Positions 59,701-63,131 are shown, counted from the first letter of the stretch. The stretch: DNA of 64,000 bases from Zoroaster sp. YZ-2022 (GCA_029582265.1 CM055819.1:9484135-9548134); one strand, 5' to 3'. Notes: a model not told the origin generated them from the letters alone. Numbers and translations: made by a program.

Positions 59701-61075
59701 AGACACTACTGTTTCAAACCCAAATTATTGTTTTATTTTTAATTGTTTATTTTTTGTTCAGTTTGAGGTGGGGTGGGCTTGGGAGACAGTTAGGACAGGC
59801 TAGCGTTCAGGGTCAGTCATTGAAATTTAGAATCGTTCTTCAAAATTTACACCACTGGTGGCTGTCCCATAATTCTCCCCCAAAAGGAAAATTAACCCAA
59901 ACTGGCAGGGCTCATGATTCTTTTGGGGATTACCAATAATGCAATAATCAATCCAATGCATTTTAACAGACTTGTTTAATATTATGCCATATTTTTGCAT
60001 TTTTGCATTTTTGCATTTTTGCATTTTCAACCGTTGACCAAGATAAGAATACTTTATAATTCTCATAATTCATAAAAATATGCATTAAATTGCATCACAG
60101 AGCATCAAGAACACTAAAGCTTCCTGGACCCTTGGGCAGGCCCTGGACCCTTTGCTCTGTCCTGATTCTATTCCCCAATGGATTTTAGCCAAATGTTTTG
60201 CCCACGTATGCTCATGTAACACTGTCAATTCAATAATTATTTTGGAGACTAATTGTGTGGTTAAGATCAAGAAATCATTTTCCAAAATGAACTCAATAAA
60301 ATTTTATTTTAAATTTTCAGTTTCAATTAAATTTATCGGTACTGGCCTGTAATTTTTTTAAACAATAATAAATTGCTGTAACACTGGCTGTGTACATTTT
60401 GATTCAGCATGGAAAACGTCATGGAAACCAATAGCATTGATAGCATTGTCAGCCAACCCTAGTTACAATACCCAAACCAGCCTGAGTGGTATCCCATCTG
60501 AGTATTGACAACATTTACAGTGTTGATATTACACACAGATCTCCCTATAACACCAGACTTGTGTCCATTTATCAAATAGGATGCCCTTGGATGAATTGTG
60601 GGCTATTAAAACAATACAGCTCTTCCATTACATGTAGTTCTCCTCCCTCACCCAAGACACAGTTCCGTTTTTTTTTAAATTCCAAATATTTCATTCCCCG
60701 ATTTCAGTACCCTAACAATTCTAAAGTTCTTAACTGGGCAGTAACATATTTGTAATTACAGGGACACTATTATCACAATCAACAGGGCATGGAATCGGAG
60801 TGCTAATTTTAGATTAACTCAGTGACTACCATAATACTCCACATGATTAAGGTCATATTACCATTGCTGCTGCGTAAATGAGCCAGTAATTTTTCAATCA
60901 CTGTGTTCCTCCTTAAACTAAGACACCAATTCCTTGCCCTGTTGAAAGTCTGCTCTGATCGTGACAATATTGTCCCTTTAAAAGTACACGTACCTTGTAC
61001 TTCTCCAAAATTACAACTTAAAATTGTTTCTCTTATATTTCAGGTCACACAAAGCGCAGTTGTCCAATGAAGTGA
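11899..61075 (+). CDS. TOP3A: DNA topoisomerase III alpha, 25 coding exons
   Basis: Type IA topoisomerase that passes single strands and, with BLM/RMI partners, dissolves double Holliday junctions; animal TOP3A also acts in mitochondria. Exons total 1089 codons from the ATG at 12058. Phases agree through all 24 introns. Domains (numbering from that Met): TOPRIM with Glu12 and the D119-x-D121-x-E123 triad ([10 protein letters not shown]); catalytic Tyr333 in [10 protein letters not shown]; core motifs HPPIHP and [12 protein letters not shown]; Cys4 zinc ribbon (C628, C631, C649, C655); second Cys cluster (C675, C678, C706, C710); Gly/RGG-rich exon (733-863); GRF fingers 882-917 and 987-1025; basic RKRKKP; CCHC knuckle (C1073, C1076, H1081, C1086). 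An in-frame ATG at 11899 adds 53 residues that look like a mitochondrial presequence. The last three exons lie around a minisatellite that supplies alternative donors. Confidence 0.96.
12058..12150 (+). CDS. TOP3A: TOP3A exon 1 (residues 1-31)
   Basis: Encodes [17 protein letters not shown], the first TOPRIM strand and helix with Glu12. Donor AGG|GTAAGT, phase 0. Confidence 0.95.
12179..12207. repeat. ACT trinucleotide microsatellite
   Basis: About nine ACT units just after the exon 1 donor region in intron 1. Confidence 0.8.
12340..12576 (-). repeat. tRNA-derived SINE (uninterrupted target form)
   Basis: In - orientation. A B-box-like GGGTTCGAGTC lies in the head on the right. The body shares GTGTCTTGCTTAAGGACACA and the ACACACGGGACCTACGGC block with the SINE at 56763-57041. 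Confidence 0.65.
12868..12977. mobile_element. Partial TTAA-type MITE, inverse of the 3380-3608 left end
   Basis: About 110 bp matching the first part of the 3380-3608 element in reverse, ending CCTAGGGGGTTAGGG followed by TTAA (12978-12981). The other terminus is missing. It abuts the non-LTR element that follows. Confidence 0.6.
12985..15175 (+). pseudogene. 5'-truncated, frameshifted non-LTR retrotransposon
   Basis: The order is preserved. First comes the C-terminal half of an apurinic-type endonuclease (12986-13384: [20 protein letters not shown], then SDHLP). RT follows, with KAPGFDGLN near 13910, [19 protein letters not shown] near 14107-14163 and FADDT near 14203. A C-terminal region has [16 protein letters not shown] and a later [11 protein letters not shown] motif. 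At least three frameshifts or stops separate these pieces, so it is dead. The motifs suit the Jockey/CR1 group; the clade is not resolved. It lies in TOP3A intron 1, sense strand. Confidence 0.85.
15176..15848. other. Intron 1 filler, nothing recognised
   Basis: Contains a short direct duplication of ATTGAAATAAATGTATTATCAATC (first ~20 bases compared; 15286-15331) and otherwise unassigned AT-rich sequence. Confidence 0.35.
15849..16794. mobile_element. TIR element, about 60-bp inverted ends
   Basis: Left end ATGGTAAACACA and right end TGTGTTTACCAT are complementary. The match continues through GAATTCTACCATAAA and CAGACCATGCAAG, apart from a 17-bp insertion in the left arm. The interior has no recognised protein. 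Confidence 0.65.
16795..17143. other. Intron 1 filler with a poly-C run
   Basis: A run of ten or more C lies at about 16970-16980; nothing else was recognised. Confidence 0.35.
17152..17554. mobile_element. hAT-like MITE, copy in TOP3A intron 1
   Basis: Ends TAGGGCTGTGC and GCACGCCCCTA with a perfect 8-bp duplication ATTTTGAT (17144-17151 and 17555-17562). Inverse orientation to the H3.3 intron copy, with long shared interior stretches such as the GAGATTGCACTCCAATAAAG block. Confidence 0.85.
17563..19356. other. GC-richer intron segment, possible LTR-like remnant
   Basis: Less AT-rich than its surroundings. A TATA-like CCTATATAAACCC at about 18158-18170 is followed by GC-balanced sequence, so a solo LTR or old promoter is conceivable. 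No terminal TG...CA pair with target duplication could be defined. Short frames here have no recognised domain. Confidence 0.25.
19357..19640. repeat. Spacerless 284-bp perfect palindrome
   Basis: Arms 19357-19498 and 19499-19640 are exact reverse complements by direct reading, with the centre at CCA|TGG. The centre is a Penelope-type terminus (GGTTTGCGGTAACACCATG), and the arms run outward about 110 bp into sequence not seen in the other copies. Confidence 0.92.
19641..20120 (-). mobile_element. Penelope-like element terminal region
   Basis: Shares blocks with 51890-52500: GGTACAGGTTCTGAAAAGAA, repeated GGTTCAGGGAGAACCATG units (19790-19850) and a hammerhead-like motif, followed by GCAGCTCCTTAAGTAGTATT. 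No protein is encoded on this strand. Confidence 0.65.
19862..19902 (-). ncRNA. Hammerhead-like motif, mutated CUGANGA box
   Basis: On the - strand: CTC, then CTTACGA in place of CTGANGA, a GATTAG/CTAATC hairpin with an AGCAGG loop, GAAA, TGTT and GAG. The first box has lost its consensus G, so cleavage activity is doubtful. Confidence 0.5.
20128..20355 (+). pseudogene. Penelope-like RT fragment
   Basis: The open frame holds [20 protein letters not shown], the RT motif A region of Penelope-like elements (compare [16 protein letters not shown] at 24183-24130 on -). It breaks off after about 45 recognisable residues. It is opposite in strand to the neighbouring terminal region, so the locus is rearranged. 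Confidence 0.75.
20356..21340. other. Intron 1 filler with a DR1 motif
   Basis: No gene. GGGTCAAAGGTCA at 20709-20721 is a direct repeat of two nuclear-receptor half-sites with one spacer base. Confidence 0.35.
21345..21545. repeat. Imperfect GAGTTGTCACAAGGGT tandem repeat
   Basis: About ten variable units of 14-17 bp built on GAGTTGTCACAAGGGTC or GAGTTTTTTGTGGGTC. Confidence 0.7.
21571..21776. repeat. Inverted repeat with about 55-bp arms
   Basis: ACACAAACCACT...AACTTGTTGAATCTTCCCCC (21571-21626) is complementary to 21721-21776 with some mismatches and a short insertion; likely a foldback element. Confidence 0.65.
21786..22580. mobile_element. GCCCTTTTCACACGA TIR element, copy 1
   Basis: Left end GCCCTTTTCACACGA, right end TCGTGTGAAAGGGC, next to TA dinucleotides. 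Another copy lies at 38344-38875. It holds an open frame (21820-22323, +) without recognisable domains, probably coincidental, and a DR1 motif at 21923-21935. Confidence 0.7.
22625..24185 (-). pseudogene. Penelope-like retroelement: RT, linker, GIY-YIG, hammerhead
   Basis: The best preserved Penelope copy. The - strand frame 24183-23653 is RT with [32 protein letters not shown] and the catalytic WLRYVDDTF. Downstream lies a GIY-YIG endonuclease region whose [15 protein letters not shown] motif is at about 23299-23255 and is then broken by a one-base deletion; the remaining text continues in the next frame. A frameshift also separates RT from the linker. The 3' part has a hammerhead-like motif and ends at TTGCGGTGACACCATG (22637). 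It is cut off on the right at about 24185. Markedly more GC-rich than its surroundings, which suggests a fairly young insertion in TOP3A intron 1, antisense. Confidence 0.9.
22692..22731 (-). ncRNA. Hammerhead-like ribozyme motif
   Basis: On -: CTC, CTGAGGA, a C, the hairpin GATCAG-AGCATA-CTGATC, GAAA, CGTC, GAG. The CUGANGA and GAAA boxes and a GUC cleavage-type triplet are all present, and CTC/GAG can form stem I. Stem III would be a single C-G pair, so a dimer may be needed. Penelope-like elements are known to carry hammerhead motifs in their terminal regions. Confidence 0.65.
24186..24640. other. Intron 1 filler, nothing recognised
   Basis: AT-rich sequence with a G10 run near 24550; no gene. 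Confidence 0.35.
24641..24696. mobile_element. TTAA-type MITE end fragment
   Basis: The GGAGGATTTTGAAGGATT block and terminal CCTAGGGGTTAGGG followed by TTAA match the end of the 12868-12977 fragment. Confidence 0.5.
24705..24868 (-). repeat. tRNA-derived SINE fragment (62112-type)
   Basis: CCCCATTTATACTCCTGGG and ACCCACATTCTGACGACTC are shared with 62112-62428; the B-box side is GGGTTTGAATCC on -. Confidence 0.65.
25199..25332 (+). CDS. TOP3A: TOP3A exon 2 (residues 32-76)
   Basis: [17 protein letters not shown] then [18 protein letters not shown]. Acceptor TTTCAG, donor TG|GTAAAT splitting Trp76. Confidence 0.95.
25437..26377. mobile_element. PIF/Harbinger-type element with Myb-like ORF
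   Basis: Inverted ends GGCCCGTATTCATAAAG and CTTTATGAATACGGGCC with a 3-bp TTA duplication (25434-25436 and 26378-26380), typical of PIF/Harbinger. It encodes only the Myb/SANT-like partner (25580-26125, -); the DDE transposase is absent. Confidence 0.85.
25580..26125 (-). CDS. Harbinger Myb/SANT-like DNA-binding protein
   Basis: An open frame of up to 181 codons; [20 protein letters not shown] is a natural start at the eleventh codon. Residues read like a trihelix/Myb-like domain: [15 protein letters not shown], then [19 protein letters not shown], then [19 protein letters not shown] with spaced Trp residues. In Harbinger elements this protein binds the termini and brings in the transposase. 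A Ser/Leu-rich C-terminal part follows. The frame is uninterrupted although the element lacks its transposase, which argues for recent insertion or use of the protein by other copies. It lies in TOP3A intron 2, antisense. Confidence 0.75.
   Translation of the reverse strand: MCMHRPYIDMAAKRERGENWDYMENIFLLELCQEKVKIIEDTRIDADSTKRKEKAWEEIVNKFSARYGQRRDKKRLKEQWGRIKLKAKQDYSKYEKERKKTGGGPEPKKPTGISEQIHDILPGDFGFSLSLKILSRRSAPPCCLWISRRAIIASMTAREQLRNGTCIPLSEKLKYPQGSSS
26584..26659 (+). CDS. TOP3A: TOP3A exon 3 (residues 76-101)
   Basis: [20 protein letters not shown], phase 0 at the donor AAG|GTACTG. Confidence 0.93.
26666..26811. mobile_element. 146-bp MITE directly after exon 3 donor
   Basis: Ends GGGCCGATTTCACAAAG and CTTTGTGAAATCGAGCC with a 3-bp CTG duplication (26663-26665 and 26812-26814). 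The left duplicate is part of the exon 3 donor context GTACTG. Confidence 0.75.
27152..27260 (+). CDS. TOP3A: TOP3A exon 4 (residues 102-138)
   Basis: Carries the acidic TOPRIM triad in [16 protein letters not shown]. Donor GCAG|GTATGT, phase 1. Confidence 0.96.
27407..27604 (-). other. Open frame of unknown origin in intron 4
   Basis: The 65-codon - frame ([20 protein letters not shown]) could be a decayed retroelement tail, but nothing firm supports this. Confidence 0.2.
27627..27813. mobile_element. 187-bp mariner-like MITE
   Basis: Ends CTGAACAGCAAAAGAAACG and CGTTTCTTTTGCTTTTCAG between TA dinucleotides (TA TSD), as in Tc1/mariner derivatives. Confidence 0.8.
27820..28793. mobile_element. 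TIR element (AGGCTTGGGCGGTTTT ends) with nested MITE
   Basis: Left AGGCTTGGGCGGTTTT and right AAAACCGCCCAAGCCT are complementary apart from one inserted A. No clear target duplication. A smaller element with CAGGCATGCAAC and GTTGCATGCCTG ends is nested at 27859-28003. Confidence 0.65.
27859..28003. mobile_element. 145-bp MITE (CAGGCATGCAAC ends), nested
   Basis: Twelve-base perfect terminal inverted repeats; hAT-like start CAGG, target duplication not clear. Confidence 0.6.
28904..29205. mobile_element. TTAA-flanked MITE, CCCTAACCCTGCC termini
   Basis: Begins CCCTAACCCTGCCAGACGCA and ends GAGGGTTAGGG between TTAA at 28900-28903 and 29206-29209. Inside the right end, TGCGTCTGGCAGGG inverts the left end, so the TIR is about 20 bp interrupted by a 30-bp insert. 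Confidence 0.75.
29212..29760 (+). pseudogene. Penelope-like element fragment, GIY-YIG domain intact
   Basis: The frame 29339-29749 has [19 protein letters not shown], then [23 protein letters not shown] and a tail, which is the GIY-YIG nuclease end of a Penelope-like polyprotein. Its RT part is missing; the fragment starts right after the TTAA MITE. It lies in intron 4, sense strand. Confidence 0.85.
29960..30317 (+). repeat. tRNA-derived SINE, full length
   Basis: Head TGTCGTGGCCGAGCGGTC (A box) and GGTTCGAATCA (B box, 30021-30031), about 75 bases like a Ser/Leu tRNA. The body has the CACTTGTGTCCTTGAGCAAG block, and the 3' end is GCGCTATATAAATCCACACA followed by (ATT)n. Five other copies of this family are in - orientation in the window. 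Confidence 0.9.
30318..31100. other. Intron 4 filler, nothing recognised
   Basis: AT-rich noncoding sequence. Confidence 0.35.
31101..31571 (+). other. Unassigned 156-codon open frame in intron 4
   Basis: Balanced, partly acidic composition ([30 protein letters not shown]), unlike the AT-rich filler. After residue 107 the text becomes intron-like, and a GTACCG donor-like site sits there. It may be an exon-like piece of a transposon protein; no family is recognised. Confidence 0.3.
32094..32145 (+). CDS. TOP3A: TOP3A exon 5 (residues 138-155)
   Basis: [17 protein letters not shown]; acceptor T8CAG, donor CA|GTAAGT. Confidence 0.95.
32506..32597 (+). CDS. TOP3A: TOP3A exon 6 (residues 155-186)
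   Basis: [20 protein letters not shown], domain II entry. Donor ATAG|GTAGGT, phase 1. Confidence 0.95.
33115..33230. repeat. Foldback MITE-like palindrome in intron 6
   Basis: TGCAAAATAGTAGTTATTGG on the left pairs with its inverse ending at 33229. The centre is AAAGGCCTTTGAG. A few mismatches only. Confidence 0.75.
33726..33896 (+). CDS. TOP3A: TOP3A exon 7 (residues 186-243)
   Basis: [12 protein letters not shown] and [20 protein letters not shown], topo IA core. Donor AAAG|GTGAGT, phase 1. Confidence 0.96.
33985..34095 (-). repeat. Penelope terminal fragment with partial hammerhead
   Basis: TGCGGTGACGCCATGTAG, the GAAAAGAACCAG block and CAACGTTTCGATCAGTATGC match 22625-22735; the CUGANGA half is lost. 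Confidence 0.6.
34639..34814 (+). CDS. TOP3A: TOP3A exon 8 (residues 243-301)
   Basis: [20 protein letters not shown] and [19 protein letters not shown]. Donor GTG|GTGAGT, phase 0. Confidence 0.96.
34995..35345 (+). repeat. Second tRNA-derived SINE family, two head-like units
   Basis: Two B-box-like motifs, GGTTTGAATCC (35061-35071) and GGTTCAAATCC (35241-35251), each followed by a CAGTGCTTCATACAT or GGCTTCATACATT tail. This looks like a dimeric or duplicated SINE. Confidence 0.55.
35416..35498 (+). CDS. TOP3A: TOP3A exon 9 (residues 302-329)
   Basis: [20 protein letters not shown] then AEKLYTKG. Donor AAAGG|GTATGG, phase 2. Confidence 0.95.
35845..36075. repeat. Degenerate GACTTGGACTCAG-like low complexity
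   Basis: Repeated GACTTG/GACTC words in intron 9; no gene. Confidence 0.45.
36161..36258 (+). CDS. TOP3A: TOP3A exon 10 with catalytic Tyr333
   Basis: Residues 329-362. [10 protein letters not shown] holds the nucleophile Tyr333 (TAT 36171-36173) that forms the 5'-phosphotyrosyl intermediate. Donor GGAC|GTAAGT, phase 1. Confidence 0.97.
36964..37130 (+). CDS. TOP3A: TOP3A exon 11 (residues 362-417)
   Basis: [20 protein letters not shown], then [16 protein letters not shown] text. Donor AAG|GTAAAT, phase 0. Confidence 0.96.
38344..38875. mobile_element. GCCCTTTTCACACGA TIR element, copy 2, nested
   Basis: Inverted ends GCCCTTTTCACACGA and TGTGTGAAAAGGGC. Copy A of the host (5755-5763) shows the empty site CTTAGAATTATCC (on -). 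A DR1-like GTGTCAAAGGTCA lies at 38489-38501. Confidence 0.75.
40393..40744 (-). repeat. tRNA-derived SINE, nested in copy B
   Basis: Full length in - orientation, bounded by an 11-bp duplication ATAGCGTATCG on each side, as expected for LINE-mediated insertion. Confidence 0.88.
40880..41019. repeat. 28-bp minisatellite, five units, intron 11
   Basis: Unit CACACTCTATACAACCCTGT plus GTGTACTG; five identical copies. Confidence 0.95.
41205..41381 (+). CDS. TOP3A: TOP3A exon 12 (residues 418-476)
   Basis: [18 protein letters not shown] and FQPRSIQ; 177 nt, phase 0 at both ends. Confidence 0.96.
41706..41784 (+). CDS. TOP3A: TOP3A exon 13 (residues 477-503)
   Basis: [20 protein letters not shown] then MDKHGIG. 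Donor ATTG|GTAAGA, phase 1. Confidence 0.96.
41801..42380. repeat. 29-bp minisatellite, about 20 units, intron 13
   Basis: Unit near AGCAGATTTGGTTGACTACT plus ATTCAAATA, with CAGATA and CAAACA variants arranged in runs, so local duplication is evident. Confidence 0.92.
42585..42768 (+). CDS. TOP3A: TOP3A exon 14 (residues 503-564)
   Basis: [20 protein letters not shown] and [20 protein letters not shown], core domain. Donor AAAAG|GTACTG, phase 2. Confidence 0.96.
42769..43560. other. Intron 14 left part, nothing recognised
   Basis: AT-rich noncoding sequence. At 43520-43565 a Penelope-terminus-like GGATAAGTAAATACTAATTG precedes the minisatellite. Confidence 0.35.
43561..43776. repeat. 40-bp minisatellite, five units plus partial, intron 14
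   Basis: Unit GACCATGTGCACTCCCATTG plus GCCAGTCTGCAAGGGGTGTG. Nearly identical copies. Open frames across it on both strands are artefacts of the repeat. Confidence 0.95.
43777..44657. other. Intron 14 right part, nothing recognised
   Basis: Noncoding up to the exon 15 acceptor. Confidence 0.35.
44658..44745 (+). CDS. TOP3A: TOP3A exon 15 (residues 564-593)
   Basis: [20 protein letters not shown] then VFIEAAAN; acceptor CTCTAG, phase 0 at the donor. Confidence 0.95.
45210..45276 (+). CDS. TOP3A: TOP3A exon 16 (residues 594-616)
   Basis: [20 protein letters not shown]; donor GACG|GTAAGA, phase 1. Confidence 0.93.
45874..46196. mobile_element. TTAA-flanked MITE, CCCTCCTATGG family, copy 1 (intron 16)
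   Basis: Between TTAA at 45870-45873 and 46197-46200; ends CCCTCCTAT and ATAGGAGGG. Built of CCTTTCAAAA words. A direct-orientation twin is at 47694-48007. Confidence 0.85.
46455..46650. repeat. Penelope terminal fragments, head to head
   Basis: 46463-46570 resembles 22625-22720 on -, with GTAA in place of GAAA. 46605-46645 carries the opposite half, CCTGAAGACGATCAGAGCAT, on +. The hammerhead is disrupted on both sides. Confidence 0.55.
46809..46993 (+). CDS. TOP3A: TOP3A exon 17: Cys4 zinc ribbon
   Basis: Residues 616-677. C628-x2-C631 and C649-x5-C655 form the topo IA type zinc ribbon, followed by AAVWFP. Donor ACT|GTAAGA, phase 0. Confidence 0.96.
47465..47538 (+). CDS. TOP3A: TOP3A exon 18 (residues 678-702)
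   Basis: [21 protein letters not shown]678 pairs with C675 of exon 17. Donor CAGA|GTATGT, phase 2. Confidence 0.94.
47694..48007. mobile_element. TTAA-flanked MITE, CCCTCCTATGG family, copy 2 (intron 18)
   Basis: Between TTAA at 47690-47693 and 48008-48011. Nearly identical to copy 1, which has one extra TGAAAGGTTTT unit. Confidence 0.87.
48008..48615. other. Intron 18 right part, nothing recognised
   Basis: Noncoding up to the CCTAG acceptor. Confidence 0.35.
48616..48707 (+). CDS. TOP3A: TOP3A exon 19 (residues 702-733)
   Basis: [19 protein letters not shown] with C706 and C710. Donor CAAG|GTTAGT, phase 1. Confidence 0.94.
48975..49368 (+). CDS. TOP3A: TOP3A exon 20: Gly/RGG-rich linker
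   Basis: Residues 733-864. Starts [20 protein letters not shown] and continues with three near-repeats of a GRGGSGGGG type before a Gly/Ser/Gln tail ([18 protein letters not shown]). The codons are GGA/GGT runs, so slippage probably expanded it. Frame and phases agree with both neighbours. RGG motifs are better known from TOP3B, where they bind RNA. The antisense Leu/His-rich frame here is a shadow. Confidence 0.88.
50003..50112 (+). CDS. TOP3A: TOP3A exon 21: GRF finger 1, first half
   Basis: Residues 864-901; [18 protein letters not shown] with C882 and C884. Donor AATG|GTATGT, phase 1. Confidence 0.94.
50509..50707 (-). repeat. tRNA-derived SINE, head missing
   Basis: (ATT)n-type tail and TATATAGCGCACGTATCCAC at the left. 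The copy stops after GCGCATATGGGCTAATCAAA, so the tRNA-like end is lost. Confidence 0.75.
51060..51202. mobile_element. GGACAATAT-family MITE, internally deleted
   Basis: GACTTTCAACAGGGCATGGA at the left and CCATGCCCTGTTAATAG at the right; shows the uninterrupted ATGTGGGGTATTATTT. Confidence 0.6.
51203..51889. other. Intron 21 filler, nothing recognised
   Basis: AT-rich noncoding sequence. Confidence 0.35.
51890..52500 (-). mobile_element. Penelope terminal regions as an inverted pair
   Basis: 51895-52020 and 52325-52470 are inverted copies of a block with GTCGCTAAGTGAGATTATG and GGGAGAACCAATATC. Between them lie a hammerhead-like motif and the GCAGCTCCTTAAGTAGTATT segment. It ends ACCGCAAACCAAAACGATAT. 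No intact protein. Confidence 0.7.
52054..52093 (-). ncRNA. Hammerhead-like motif, intact CUGAUGA box, altered GAAA
   Basis: On -: CTC, CTGATGA, GATTAG/CTAATC hairpin, AAAA in place of GAAA, TGTA, GAG. Loss of G12 and of the cleavage-site triplet makes it probably inactive. Confidence 0.5.
52700..52982 (+). CDS. TOP3A: TOP3A exon 22: end of GRF 1, start of GRF 2
   Basis: Residues 901-995. [20 protein letters not shown] completes finger 1 (C907, C912). A Ser/Asn-rich linker follows, then [11 protein letters not shown] opens finger 2 (C987, C989). Donor TT|GTAAGT, phase 2. Confidence 0.95.
53121..53183 (-). repeat. tRNA-derived SINE, 3' tip only
   Basis: (TAA)n, then TATATAGCGCACGTATCCAC and ACTAAGTGGCGCT. 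Confidence 0.7.
53438..53563. mobile_element. GGACAATAT-family MITE abutting exon 23 acceptor
   Basis: GGGACAATATTACTGG to GATTGTGACGATATTGTCTC. Its right end lies about 17 bases before exon 23, so it forms most of the branch-point region. Confidence 0.65.
53581..53708 (+). CDS. TOP3A: TOP3A exon 23: GRF finger 2 (to first donor)
   Basis: Residues 995-1038. [17 protein letters not shown] and [10 protein letters not shown] complete finger 2 (C1012, C1020). The first donor is GGAG|GTGAGT at 53709, phase 1, compatible with exon 24. The frame also stays open through the adjoining minisatellite to TGA at 54326-54328. Confidence 0.92.
53708..54316 (+). repeat. 24-bp in-frame minisatellite at exon 23/intron 23 border
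   Basis: Twenty-five full units of 24 bp plus a partial one. In the TOP3A frame each unit reads GEFNNQSR. Eighteen full units and the terminal partial carry GTGAGT, one has GTGGGT, and six (units 6, 8, 9, 18, 19, 24) read GGAGAG, which removes the donor but is synonymous for Gly. After the last unit the frame ends FKVQ-stop. Frames on the other strand and in other phases across this block are artefacts. Confidence 0.95.
54708..54776. repeat. Penelope-terminus hairpin, intron 23
   Basis: AGTAAAGACTATTTGCGGTG and ACACCA are followed after a short loop by the exact inverse. Confidence 0.8.
55010..55135 (+). CDS. TOP3A: TOP3A exon 24: basic Gly-rich stretch and zinc knuckle start
   Basis: Residues 1038-1080. 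[19 protein letters not shown], then the basic RKRKKP (possible NLS) and CSICNQE. Donor GAGG|GTAAGC, phase 1. Confidence 0.94.
55551..55670. mobile_element. 120-bp foldback MITE, CAG duplication, intron 24
   Basis: Near-palindromic: GGCCCAATTTCATGGC ... GCCATGGAATTGGGCC, with CGCTTACGGCGC inside. CAG duplicates at 55548-55550 and 55671-55673. Confidence 0.85.
56303..57076. mobile_element. hAT-like MITE with nested SINE, intron 24
   Basis: Ends TAGGGCTGTGC and GCACAGCCCTA; flanks CTAGAAAG (56295-56302) and CTTGAAAG (57077-57084) match at 7 of 8. Same terminal signature as 1065-1398 and 17152-17554. A SINE occupies 56763-57041. Confidence 0.8.
56763..57041 (-). repeat. tRNA-derived SINE nested in the hAT-like MITE
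   Basis: Long (TAA)n at the left and a tRNA-like head at the right; TCCAGTTAA is duplicated on both sides. The middle matches the 12340-12576 type, so this copy is a mosaic of two subfamilies. Confidence 0.85.
57536..57847. repeat. 28-bp minisatellite, 11 units, intron 24
   Basis: Unit AGAGCCCAGATTCCACATCT plus CGGAGCTT, with a block of GATTGCAC variants in the middle. Confidence 0.93.
57848..59990. other. Intron 24 filler, nothing recognised
   Basis: AT-rich noncoding sequence; short frames lack recognisable domains. Confidence 0.35.
59992..60026. repeat. Short TTTTTGCA tandem
   Basis: Four units of an 8-bp repeat. Confidence 0.8.
60761..60977. mobile_element. GGACAATAT-family MITE, intron 24
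   Basis: GGGACACTATTATCAC at the left and GTGACAATATTGTCCC at the right, about 65 bp before the last exon. Confidence 0.7.
61044..61075 (+). CDS. TOP3A: TOP3A exon 25: end of CCHC knuckle and stop
   Basis: [10 protein letters not shown] and TGA (61073-61075). With exon 24 it completes C-x2-C-x4-H-x4-C (C1073, C1076, H1081, C1086), the same C-terminal knuckle as other animal TOP3A. Confidence 0.94.
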
Positions 61076-61280
61076 GGGATGTCTTTTTAAAACATCAAAC
61101 AACTTACTAATGTTCAAAGCCTTTGAACCGCATCCAGGTAGATGGTTCATTGGTAACTGTATGGCCTTTTTATTGCAATATGTTGTATGTACCAGAAGTA
61201 TATACACTGCACATACTGTGCCAATTAAGCTTCGGTGATAACACCATAATATTGAATATCGTCATTCCTTTTTTATTTGA
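61076..61280 (+). other. TOP3A: TOP3A 3'UTR start
   Basis: Noncoding. No AATAAA is seen before the SINE; the nearest found downstream is at 63472-63477, so the transcript end is not located. Confidence 0.4.
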
Positions 61281-61630
61281 TAATAATAATAATAATGTGT
61301 GGACTTATATAGCGCACGTATCCACCAACTGAGTGGTGCTCAAGGCACATTATATTATTACCCCTGCTCATAAGGCTCATAAATCATTCCTGAAACCATC
61401 TCAGCTCCCTGGGGAGTATACAGCTCAATTGCTGCCATTACAGCGCATATAGGGCTAATCAACCAACTCTGCCCTCACAGGTACCCATTTAACCCCTGGG
61501 TGGAAAGAAGCAATTATGGTTAAGTGTCTTGCTCAAGGACACAAGTGTCACGGCCGGGATTCGAACCCACATTCTGCTGCTAACACCAGAACTTGAGTCC
61601 GGTAAGCTAGACTGCTCGACCACGACACTC
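61281..61630 (-). repeat. tRNA-derived SINE, full length, downstream of TOP3A
   Basis: Same family and orientation as 40393-40744; head ends GACCACGACACTC. Confidence 0.88.
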
Positions 61631-62111
61631 CACATTTGAGTACGATATCGATATCAAAAATTGCAATTGTGAGTCGAGTTAGAAATTCCATGGAAACAAA
61701 ATTAGGCCAGTCTTTTCAGCTTTTGGAAGTGAGAAACAGAAGCAAACTACTTCAGTGGTTAGCCAACTGTCGGATCACAAAGGAGTACATACACTATGCA
61801 AATGAATCAGCCAATGTCCATGGTACACTCGCGATTGGCGCAATTGTAGGTGTCTCTCAGCTAAACGGTGGTGATTTATTGTTATACTTGTAGAGGGATA
61901 CATACCTGTGGTTATTGGCTAATAATAATAAAATAATTGTGATACTATCGAAAATCACAATATATGTTTGACAATATATCATGGATGGAAAAAAATTGAT
62001 ATCACCCAAGCCTAGTGCCAATTGTGTAATAACTTCATCAATGGCATTGTCTCCAGAAACAATGGATTTGGGCCATTCTAATGACCCACATTTTAGGTCT
62101 TCCGCCAAGTT

Positions 62112-62428
62112 TGACGCTCATGGCGCATGAACATTATTACCCCTGTCATCTGGCAAGTTATATCATTCCTAGAACCATCTCAACTCCCCGGGGAGTATGC
62201 AACCCATGCTGCCAAATATGTAGCGCAACGAGCTTAATCAAACACAATTACGACCTCTGCCCTCAAAGGTCCCCATTTATACTCCTGGGTGAAGAGAAGC
62301 AATTATACTTAAGTGTCTTGCTCAGGGACACAAGTACCACGGTCGCCGCCAGGATTCAAACCCACATTCTGACGACTCGGCCATCAGAACACAAGTCTGA
62401 TGCACTAAACTGCTCAGCCATGGCACCC
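62112..62428 (-). repeat. tRNA-derived SINE, second subfamily
   Basis: Body close to the first family but diverged; head has GGGTTTGAATCC (B box) and GGTGCCATGGCTGAGCAGT (A box) on -. No (ATT)n tail. Confidence 0.75.
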
Positions 62429-62716
62429 CATAGCAGTGCATTCTGGGCCACACAAAAAAAACGATCATTAACCTGCAGTAAAGACCAAGTACCAAACTTG
62501 TATTACCATTCATAAATTCCTGTATCGATTGCATTATTACAGTTTGTTGTTCATGAGAAAAAGGTGAAAAAGCATGGACAATTTTTGATCGGCAAACACA
62601 AACTTGGTGTTCATTCCAACAGAAATTTGATCTTATTAAGTCATTAATTCAATTGGGCAAATATTTTACTCATTTTACTTTTAAAGGGAGAGTATCTTCA
62701 TATGTACTCAGTGATT

Positions 62717-62973
62717 GACAATAATACCTCATGAGCCTGCGCTGGCCTAGATAACAGGGCGTGATAAGATTTTTTTACCATGGCTGATGCAAAAATAATG
62801 AGCCAGTGGCTGCATAATAATATGTATGCAGCAGTCACAGTAATATGTATCATGCCAGGTTTTCTAGGCTAGCCCACACTCGTGGGGTATTATTTTTAAC
62901 TTCATCTTAAACTAGGACACAGATTCCATGCCCTGTCGTAAGTTTGCTCTGATCATGACAGTATTGTTCCTTT
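62717..62973. mobile_element. GGACAATAT-family MITE, eroded left end
   Basis: GGCCTAGATAACAGGGCGTG inside and CATGACAGTATTGTTCC at the right. Confidence 0.55.
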
Positions 62974-63131
62974 AAACAATAGCACCTCAGACAGAAAGAA
63001 TTCAAGGGATATTTGATACCATCATCAACATTACACCTAGTATTCTACAACTTTTGTTAAACAGTGATCAAAGGTTTTTTGATAACATTTTTCACAATAT
63101 AAGTTTTGAGGCTTTGCATGGTGGAATATCG